Source: an uncultured Porphyromonadaceae bacterium (GTDB lineage Bacteria > Bacteroidota > Bacteroidia > Bacteroidales > Muribaculaceae). From it: 15,326 bases of DNA. A model generated the notes under the pieces. That model searched no databases. It was given only the letters and a program-made list of their open reading frames with translations, and had not been told where the DNA came from. The stretch covers positions 1-15,326 of the forward strand of contig CAJJOO010000003.1 of the NCBI GenBank assembly GCA_905193395.1, read 5' to 3'. Below are positions 8,014-13,503 of the stretch, one piece after another (the stretch's first letter is position 1; the number at the start of each line of letters is the position of its first letter). Both the position numbers and the translations under genes were made by a program.

Positions 8014-9510
8014 TCAGTTAGTCGAATTGCGGCGGCCGAGGGCGGTTTTGACCTCCTCGCGGTCGTCGAAATGATGTTTCTCGGTGCCGATGATCTGATA
8101 TGTCTCGTGGCCCTTTCCTGCCACCAGCACAACGTCGCCGGGGACGGCCAGGGCAATGGCAGTGGCGATTGCCTGGCGACGGTCGGGAATCACCAGGGTG
8201 CGCGCGCGGCCCTCAGTGTCGAGTCCGGCCAGCATCTCGTCGATTATGGCAGCGGGGTCCTCGGTACGGGGATTGTCGGAGGTGATTATCAGCCGACCGG
8301 AACGTCGCGCTGCCTCGGCGGCCATCACGGGGCGCTTGCCGCGGTCGCGGTCGCCGCCGCAGCCGGCCACGGTGATTATGGTGCCGCGTCCGCCGCGGGT
8401 GGTCTCGGCGATGGTGTCGAGCACGTTCACCAGGGCGTCGGGCGTATGGGCATAGTCGACAATGGCGGTCACGCCGTCAGCGCTGCGGAAGGGCTGGAAA
8501 CGGCCGGCGACGGGATGCAGCCGCGACAGCAGTGTCAGTGCCTCGGACTTGTCGAGGCCCAGCAGACGTGCCGCACCGTAGACGGCCATCAGGTTCGAGG
8601 CATTGAAGCGGCCCGAGAACAGGGTCTCGACCTCGGTACCGTCGATTGCCATCAGCATGCCGTCCAGACGGTCCTCAATTACACGGCCGCGGAAGGTGGC
8701 CTCGCCGCGCAGGGAATAGGTGGCGCGGCGTGCCGCCGTGTTCTGCAACATGATGTCACCGTTGCGGTCGTCGGCGTTTGTCAGCGCCCAGGCCTCCTTT
8801 TTCAGGCCGTCGAAGAAACTCTGCTTGGCTTTCAGATAGGCGGCCACGGGGCCGTGGTAGTCCAGGTGGTCGCGTGTGAGGTTGGTGAATATACCGCCGT
8901 CGAAATCAAGGCCGGCGATGCGATGCTGGGCGGCGGCGTGCGAACTGACCTCCATGGCGCAGAAATCGCAGCCCTCGTCCACCATCCGCGCCAGCAGGGC
9001 GTTGAGTTCCAGGGGGTCGGGGGTGGTGTGGGTAGCCTCGACCTCGGTGTCGCCGATTTTGTTGACCACGGTCGACAGCAGGCCGCAGCGGTGTCCGGCG
9101 ATGCCCATCATGGTATAGAGCAGGGTGGCGATGGTGGTCTTGCCGTTGGTGCCGGTCACGCCCACCAGGGTGAGGCGGCGCGAGGGATAGCCGTACCAGG
9201 CCGAGGCCAGACGTCCCAGTGCCACCGAGGCGTCAGCGACCCGAATCCAGGTCACCGAGAGTGCGGGGGGTTCCGGCAGGGTCTCGCACACGATTGCGGC
9301 AGCCCCGGCGGCGATAGCACCGTCAATATACTGATGGCCGTCTGTGCGCGTCCCGCGCACGGCCACGAATACCGCTCCGGGCACCACACGGCGCGAATCG
9401 GCCGTCAGCGCCGTGAAACCGGCGGCCGAGGCCTGCGGATTCAGCAACTCGACGGCTCCGGCAGCCTCTGCCAGCGCCGCGGCTCCTTGAATTCTGTTTA
9501 TTTCTGTCAT
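8014..9510 (-). CDS. murE: UDP-MurNAc-L-Ala-D-Glu--meso-diaminopimelate ligase MurE
   Basis: MurE is the cytoplasmic ligase that adds the third stem-peptide residue. The 498-residue protein has a TADSRRV stretch (36 to 42) in the UDP-binding domain, the P-loop GTNGKTT (120 to 126), THTTPDP (160 to 166), a conserved EVSSHA (187 to 192), NLTRDHLDYHG (210 to 220) and YLKAKQSFF, where Lys229 is the likely carbamylated lysine. The C-terminal domain has VDYAHTPDAL (351 to 360), GCGGDRDRGKRP (383 to 394), SDNPRTEDP (411 to 419) and KGHETYQ (466 to 472). The DNPR motif is the known marker for meso-diaminopimelate rather than L-lysine, so the wall is inferred to be of DAP type. It begins 4 bp after ftsI and ends 20 bp before mraY. 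No murF lies next to it, unlike in Gammaproteobacteria. Confidence 0.98.
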   Translation of the reverse strand: MTEINRIQGAAALAEAAGAVELLNPQASAAGFTALTADSRRVVPGAVFVAVRGTRTDGHQYIDGAIAAGAAAIVCETLPEPPALSVTWIRVADASVALGRLASAWYGYPSRRLTLVGVTGTNGKTTIATLLYTMMGIAGHRCGLLSTVVNKIGDTEVEATHTTPDPLELNALLARMVDEGCDFCAMEVSSHAAAQHRIAGLDFDGGIFTNLTRDHLDYHGPVAAYLKAKQSFFDGLKKEAWALTNADDRNGDIMLQNTAARRATYSLRGEATFRGRVIEDRLDGMLMAIDGTEVETLFSGRFNASNLMAVYGAARLLGLDKSEALTLLSRLHPVAGRFQPFRSADGVTAIVDYAHTPDALVNVLDTIAETTRGGRGTIITVAGCGGDRDRGKRPVMAAEAARRSGRLIITSDNPRTEDPAAIIDEMLAGLDTEGRARTLVIPDRRQAIATAIALAVPGDVVLVAGKGHETYQIIGTEKHHFDDREEVKTALGRRNSTN

Positions 9511-9514
9511 CGTT

Positions 9515-11704
9515 TTAATTCTGGCTTAATGTCACATATACTCTGGTTCCCGGAGCCACGCGCGTGCCCGGTTCGGGCGACGACGAGGTCACATAACCCG
9601 TGCCGCTGAATGTCACGGGCAGCCCGGCGCGTTCCAATTCCACCAGTGCCTCGCGGATACCGAGACCGCGCACATCGGGCACCGAGGCGGGCGCTCCGGC
9701 CCCCTTGCGGGCCGTCTGCAACACACGGGCGCGGCCGATGCCCAGGTCCTCGTGCAGCACTCCCGCCCGGCCCGGACGGTAAGTACCGTAGAACACCGGA
9801 GTGGACTCGGGATTCTCCGCGGCGGCAAATTCCGAGGTATTGCCCAGCATGCCGCGCGAATACATTTTCAGGGCCACATTGCGCAGCACGGTGCCGCTGG
9901 TGGCCGCCGGTCCGTAGGGACCCTGCGGATCGCTCACCACCACGATACAGGTGTAGCGGGGATTGTCGTAGGGGAAGAAGCCGCAGAAGGCCACACGGTT
10001 GTGCTTGCCCTCGCGGTAGCCGCCCCTGAATCCGGGAATCACCCTGCCGGCCGAGTCGCGCGGCGCCTCAAGGGCGATGCCGGCGGTGCCGGTCTTGCCG
10101 GCGATCTCAACCACCGGATTGCGCAGGCCCTTGGCCGTGCCGCCCTCGCCCCACACCACTTCGTGCATCATCTGGCGCAGGATACGGGCATTGGCGGCGC
10201 TGCATATGCTGTCGCGCACATAACTTACGGGAATCACCGAGTCGCGGCCGTCGGGCAGACGCATGGCCTTCACCAGGCGCGGACGCACAAAACGACCGTC
10301 ATTGGCAATGGCGTTATAGATGGCGCAGGTATACAGCGGTGGCACCTGGGTTGCGTAGCCGAATATCATGCGCGACAGCGACACGCGGCCGCCGGCCTTA
10401 GGATCGAGGGTAGGGTAGTAGGGCGTGCGCTCGCGCGCCATACCGGTGTTGAAACGGTCGAAGAAGCCTATGCGGCGCAGGCGCTCGCGGAAGGCGTTCA
10501 GGTCGTTCTCGTAGCGCGGCGCTATCAGTTTGGTCATGCCGATATTCGACGAGTATTCGATAAAGCGGCTCACCGGCAGATAGGCCGGCGAGTGGGTGTC
10601 GCGGATGGGATTACCGCCGGCGTAGGCGTAGGAATGGCCGATGGGATAGGTCTGGTTGAGGTTCACATAGCCGTCCTCAAGGGCCGTGAGCATCGAAATC
10701 ACCTTGATGACCGAGCCCGGCTCGTAGGCCTGCACGATGTGGTTCATCGACTCGATATAGCCGCCGTGAACCGTGTCGCGGTCCAGATTGGAGATGGCCT
10801 TTATGTCGCCGGTGGCCACTTCCATAATCATTGCGCTGCCCCACTCGCCGTTACATGCCACCAGCATCTCGCCCAGTTCGTGCTCCAGCAGGTCCTGCAT
10901 GGTGATGTCGATGGTGGTGGTCAGCGTTATGCCGTTCACGGGCTTCTTCACGGTCCAGTAGGCCTCGCCGCGGGTGAACAGCACCTTCTTTGCAATGCCC
11001 GGCACGCCGTAAAGCAGACTGTCCAGCGCCTGTTCCAGGCCCGAACGGCCGCGTATCTGACTGTCCTCGGCAGTCTGGCCCACGCGACCGATGCTCAGGC
11101 GTGCCATGTCACCGTAGGGATAGCGGCGCAGCAGCACACGCTCGTAGGTAAGGCCTGTGCGGTTGGGATTGCGCGAACGGCGGAAGTACGGGAAATTGCG
11201 CAGGCGCTCGACCTCGTTAAAGGGGATGCCGCGCAGCAGCAGGTAGGAGCGCGAGCGGTCGACCTTGGCTTTTCGCATCGGCTTGTACAGATAGTCGTAC
11301 CATTGGTCGCGGGTGCGCTGCGGATAGTAGACGGCCAGGGTGTCGGCCAGCGAATCGAGCGACTCGATGTATTTCAGTTCGTTGATGCGCGAGGCACGGA
11401 AGTCGATGCGCACGTCGTAATAGTTCAGGTTCGTTGCCAGAATCGAGCCGTCGCTGGCCAGGATTTCCCCGCGCAGCGGCTTGATGGGAATGGAGTCGGC
11501 CAGGGTGCTGTTGCCCTTCTCGTTCCATTCGTCGGCGTGAATCACGGTGGTGTTCAGCAGGAACAGCACGCACAACCCCGAGACAAACAGCATCGCCACG
11601 GAAATGAGCATGAAACGCCCGTAGATGTGCAGGCGGCGCGTCTTGGGCTTCGACGCCTTGTTCTTCTTACCCGAATTCCGGTAAAAAAATGACGGCAGTT
11701 TCAT
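9515..11704 (-). CDS. ftsI: Class B penicillin-binding protein FtsI (PBP3-type) with C-terminal PASTA domain
   Basis: This is the septal transpeptidase that cross-links strands made by FtsW, and it is a beta-lactam target. The 729-residue protein has a basic cytoplasmic tail rich in Lys and Arg (12 to 30), one transmembrane helix at about 31 to 53, and an extracytoplasmic dimerisation or pedestal domain containing the PLRGEILASDG motif (76 to 86). The transpeptidase domain has active-site Ser331 and Lys334 (SVIK), the SSN triad at 385 to 387 and the KTGT box at 537 to 540. Residues 673 to 729 form one PASTA domain (starts ASVPDVRGLG, ends RVYVTLSQN). A linker rich in Gly, Ala and Pro precedes it. 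The PASTA module is absent from E. coli FtsI but, to my knowledge, common in Bacteroidota septal PBPs. The start overlaps the ftsL-like gene by 4 bp, and murE follows after 4 bp. FtsI is preferred over other class B PBPs because of this locus. Confidence 0.95.
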   Translation of the reverse strand: MKLPSFFYRNSGKKNKASKPKTRRLHIYGRFMLISVAMLFVSGLCVLFLLNTTVIHADEWNEKGNSTLADSIPIKPLRGEILASDGSILATNLNYYDVRIDFRASRINELKYIESLDSLADTLAVYYPQRTRDQWYDYLYKPMRKAKVDRSRSYLLLRGIPFNEVERLRNFPYFRRSRNPNRTGLTYERVLLRRYPYGDMARLSIGRVGQTAEDSQIRGRSGLEQALDSLLYGVPGIAKKVLFTRGEAYWTVKKPVNGITLTTTIDITMQDLLEHELGEMLVACNGEWGSAMIMEVATGDIKAISNLDRDTVHGGYIESMNHIVQAYEPGSVIKVISMLTALEDGYVNLNQTYPIGHSYAYAGGNPIRDTHSPAYLPVSRFIEYSSNIGMTKLIAPRYENDLNAFRERLRRIGFFDRFNTGMARERTPYYPTLDPKAGGRVSLSRMIFGYATQVPPLYTCAIYNAIANDGRFVRPRLVKAMRLPDGRDSVIPVSYVRDSICSAANARILRQMMHEVVWGEGGTAKGLRNPVVEIAGKTGTAGIALEAPRDSAGRVIPGFRGGYREGKHNRVAFCGFFPYDNPRYTCIVVVSDPQGPYGPAATSGTVLRNVALKMYSRGMLGNTSEFAAAENPESTPVFYGTYRPGRAGVLHEDLGIGRARVLQTARKGAGAPASVPDVRGLGIREALVELERAGLPVTFSGTGYVTSSSPEPGTRVAPGTRVYVTLSQN

Positions 11705-12027
11705 TGTGCGGGGATTTTATAAGGTGGACGTTCCTGAACCTTGAGCCCCAGACCCATCGAGTCTACCATCTGCTGCATGGCACTCTCGCAGGTGGCCGAC
11801 ATGTAGTGCGAACGCTCGCGCTGAACCTCGGTGCGCGTCACCTCCAGGCGGCGGCTCAGCGACGACACGGTCTCCATGGCTGTCACGCAGTCGTAACGCA
11901 CGGAAATATAGCACAAGGCCACGAAGACGCCCAGCAAAACCACAGCAAAATGTTTCAGGAACCAGTTGCCGGGGATGCCCTCCACCAGGTCTCGGGCTTT
12001 AAGTTTTTTCAAATCGGGTTTTTTCAT
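11701..12027 (-). CDS. ftsL: FtsL-like small bitopic division protein
   Basis: FtsL-type proteins form a coiled-coil subcomplex in the periplasm that links FtsQ to, and activates, FtsW-FtsI. The 108-residue product has a Lys-rich cytoplasmic N-terminus (KKPDLKKLKARD), one transmembrane helix at about 26 to 43 (HFAVVLLGVFVALCYISV) and a periplasmic helix with heptad-like character at about 46 to 78. A short tail ends RPPYKIPAQ. FtsL sequences are too divergent to identify by motif. The call rests on size, topology and position between rsmH and ftsI, which is where ftsL sits in most bacteria, so function is inferred. It overlaps ftsI by 4 bp, implying coupled translation in fixed stoichiometry, and starts 32 bp after the rsmH stop. 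Confidence 0.82.
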   Translation of the reverse strand: MKKPDLKKLKARDLVEGIPGNWFLKHFAVVLLGVFVALCYISVRYDCVTAMETVSSLSRRLEVTRTEVQRERSHYMSATCESAMQQMVDSMGLGLKVQERPPYKIPAQ

Positions 12028-12059
12028 AGTTTCGGAGAGATATGGATGAATTCGGAATT

Positions 12060-12989
12060 CTATTGATTGGCCTTGTCATCGGCACGGCGTACGGCCACGC
12101 GCAGTTTGGCGCTGCGGCTGCGCGGATTGCGGGCCACTTCGGCCTCGTCTGCCACCACCGGTTTGCTATTCAGCGGTTTCAGCGGCGTGGACGCACGGCC
12201 GTAGATGTCCGTTTCCACGCGACCCTCGAAATTGCCCGTGCGCATGAAATTCTTCACCAGACGGTCCTCCAGCGAATGATACGTAATCACGGCCAGGCGG
12301 CCTCCGGGACGCAGAACCTCGGTCGTGGCGCTCAGGAAACGGCGCAGGGCGTCGAGTTCGCCGTTCACCTCAATGCGAAGGGCCTGGAACACACAGGCCA
12401 GTTCCTTCTTCTCGCGACGGCGGTCCAGCAGCGGCGCCACCGTCTCGATCAGTTGGTTGACCGTGTCGATGGCACCCCGCTCGCGGCGCACGACGATGGC
12501 GCGGGCCAAGCGACGCGCCTGCGGCAGTTCGCCGTATAGGTACAGGATATCGGCCAGGCGCTCCTCGCTGCTGTCGTTCACCACATCGCGGGCGCTCACG
12601 CGGCTGTGGCGGTTCATACGCATATCCAGACGCGCGTCGGCACGGAACGAAAAACCGCGCTCGGCATCGTCGAAATGGTGGAACGACACGCCAAGGTCTG
12701 CCAGAATACCGTCGACGCTATCCACACCGTAGAAGCGCATGAAATTGGTCAGGAAACGGAAATTGCCGTAAACCATCGTGAAACGCGGGTCGTCGGGCGC
12801 GCCGCCCAGTGCATCCTCGTCCTGGTCGAAACCGTAGAGCCGGCCTTCCGGGCCTAGCCGATCCAGAATGGCCCGCGAATGGCCGCCGCCGCCAAAAGTG
12901 GCGTCGACATAGGTTCCGCCGGGCTGCACGTCCAGCAGGTCAAGCGTCGGGCCCAGAAGGGCAGGTATATGATAAACGTCCTGTGTCAT
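12060..12989 (-). CDS. rsmH: 16S rRNA (cytosine1402-N4)-methyltransferase RsmH (MraW)
   Basis: RsmH methylates N4 of C1402 in 16S rRNA using S-adenosylmethionine, tuning the ribosomal P site. It is a conserved passenger at the front of dcw clusters. The 309-residue protein starts with HIPALLGPTLDLL. It carries the SAM-binding loop DATFGGGGHS (29 to 38), the acidic strand-end motif GFDQDEDAL (53 to 61), DLGVSFHHFDDAERGFSFR (98 to 116), FQALRIEVNGEL (201 to 212), ITYHSLEDRLVK (235 to 246) and the C-terminal RNPRSRSAKLR (287 to 297). All family motifs are present at normal length. The ATG at 12989 is supported by the immediate HIPALL motif. It is the first gene of the minus-strand operon here. 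No mraZ precedes it, and upstream lies a non-coding region shared with the divergent btuB-like gene. Confidence 0.97.
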   Translation of the reverse strand: MTQDVYHIPALLGPTLDLLDVQPGGTYVDATFGGGGHSRAILDRLGPEGRLYGFDQDEDALGGAPDDPRFTMVYGNFRFLTNFMRFYGVDSVDGILADLGVSFHHFDDAERGFSFRADARLDMRMNRHSRVSARDVVNDSSEERLADILYLYGELPQARRLARAIVVRRERGAIDTVNQLIETVAPLLDRRREKKELACVFQALRIEVNGELDALRRFLSATTEVLRPGGRLAVITYHSLEDRLVKNFMRTGNFEGRVETDIYGRASTPLKPLNSKPVVADEAEVARNPRSRSAKLRVAVRRADDKANQ

Positions 12990-13032
12990 AGAAAATTGGG
13001 CGCCCGATGGCAGGCACCTTGGTTTTAGGGCG

Positions 13033-13065
13033 TAAAATTACTAAAAATTAGCGCCTGTTTACAAA
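13033..13065 (-). promoter_or_regulatory. Candidate rsmH/dcw operon promoter (weak)
   Basis: Read on the minus strand, TTTG (13065 to 13062) is followed after 21 bp by TAATTTTA (13040 to 13033). The Bacteroides consensus is TTTG, 19 to 21 bp, TAnnTTTG, so the -7 element matches except at the last base. Transcription would start near 13026, giving a leader of about 37 nt. A competing -7 match, TTCATTTG (13069 to 13062), has one mismatch but no well-placed TTTG upstream. The choice is uncertain, but an operon-head promoter somewhere in this interval is expected because the neighbouring gene is divergent. Confidence 0.3.
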
Positions 13066-13133
13066 TGAAAACTCCACTTTTTCGCACATTTACAGAAAAA
13101 AGTTATCAACATGCCCCCGAACACCCTCTGGCA

Positions 13134-13153
13134 CGGTTTGCAATTGCAAACCG
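13134..13153. repeat. Perfect 20-bp palindrome, candidate operator
   Basis: The sequence CGGTTTGCAATTGCAAACCG equals its own reverse complement over all 20 bases and is not extended by the flanking bases. With no spacer it would make a poor RNA hairpin, and no T-run follows, so a terminator is unlikely. A dyad of this length fits the binding site of a homodimeric helix-turn-helix regulator. It lies about 70 bp from the -33 element of the btuB-like promoter and about 69 bp from that of the candidate rsmH promoter. I cannot name the regulator. It could act on either gene or both. Confidence 0.6.
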
Positions 13154-13222
13154 CCCCCACCGCTCCGACACCGAAGCAGCAGAATCTACCCGTTTTGTTT
13201 CTTTTTTGTAAAATTTTGAAAA

Positions 13223-13254
13223 TTTGCGCGTTTCTGAAATAATCGCTACCTTTG
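13223..13254 (+). promoter_or_regulatory. Bacteroides-type promoter for the riboswitch-btuB transcript
   Basis: TTTG at 13223 to 13226 and TACCTTTG at 13247 to 13254, with 20 bp between them, match the Bacteroidota housekeeping sigma consensus (TTTG, about 20 bp, TAnnTTTG) exactly. An AT-rich tract just upstream may act as an upstream-element-like booster. Transcription should start near 13260, a few bases before the cobalamin riboswitch, giving a 5' leader of about 244 nt. The match is among the clearest non-coding signals here and supports assignment to Bacteroidota. Confidence 0.85.
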
Positions 13255-13276
13255 CGGCTGAGAAATCCGATTCAAC

Positions 13277-13445
13277 GACGGTTCGCCCTGCGGGGCGATG
13301 AAAAGGGAACGGGGTGAGAATCCCCGACAGACCCGCTGCTGTATTTTCCGGATTATCGAAGCCAGCATGTCACTGACCCATGGCAAGAGTGCCGCGGGGT
13401 CGGGAAGACGGCTCCGATACGGGATAAGCCAGAAGACCTGCCGTC
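13277..13445 (+). ncRNA. Cobalamin (vitamin B12) riboswitch
   Basis: This mRNA aptamer binds adenosyl- or other cobalamins and switches off B12 uptake genes. The closing helix P1 pairs GACGG (13277 to 13281) with CCGTC (13441 to 13445). Conserved blocks appear in order: AAAAGGGAAC (13301 to 13310), GGTGAGAATCC (13313 to 13323), the ACAG and CCCGCTGCTGT block (13327 to 13342), GCCAGCATGTCACTG (13361 to 13375), CGGGAAGACG (13401 to 13410), GATAAGCCAGAAG (13423 to 13435) and the B12 box AGCCAGAAGACCTGCC (13427 to 13442), one base from the usual AGCCAGGAGACCTGCC. P5 pairs GACCC (13375 to 13379) with GGGTC (13397 to 13401). No hairpin plus U-run follows before the start codon at 13504, so control is more likely at translation than by termination. 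Confidence 0.95.
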
Positions 13446-13503
13446 ATAATTTCGCACTCAAACACGTCCGTGGACTGGCGTGGCGAATAAAGACTTGTTG
13501 GAA

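Larger units (their letters stand above)
12990..13222. other. AT-rich divergent intergenic region between rsmH and the B12 receptor leader
   Basis: No credible gene lies here: open frames on both strands are short and show no recognisable motif. The stretch contrasts with the GC-rich coding DNA around it, with A/T runs at 13033 to 13050, 13091 to 13105 and 13195 to 13225. It contains a small GGGCGCCC palindrome (12998 to 13005) close to the rsmH start, a weak candidate minus-strand promoter, a perfect 20-bp palindrome (13134 to 13153) and an AT-rich inverted repeat next to the plus-strand promoter. I could not find a direct-repeat TGGGN array of the kind bound by MraZ. The region should hold the control elements for both divergent transcription units. 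Confidence 0.8.

Noticed and set aside
8071..9609. 512-codon plus-strand open frame opposite murE
   Set aside because: Mirror register of murE, no recognisable motif, and low-complexity Gly/His/Val-rich composition typical of antisense shadows.
9752..11692. 646-codon plus-strand open frame opposite ftsI
   Set aside because: It lies exactly in the mirror register of ftsI, is rich in His, Gln, Val and Gly with no domain or membrane pattern, and is explained by the absence of TTA, CTA and TCA codons in ftsI.
13103..13111. DnaA-box-like TTATCAACA in the intergenic region
   Set aside because: A single site one base from the TTATCCACA consensus in AT-rich DNA, with no cluster of boxes and no replication genes nearby. 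It does not support an origin.
12990..13130. Degraded mraZ remnant upstream of rsmH
   Set aside because: Reading the minus strand in this stretch gave no MraZ-like segment, and the room left is well below the usual gene length of about 450 bp.
13134..13153. The 20-bp palindrome as a Rho-independent terminator
   Set aside because: There is no loop spacer and no T-tract on either side, and both flanking genes are transcribed away from it.
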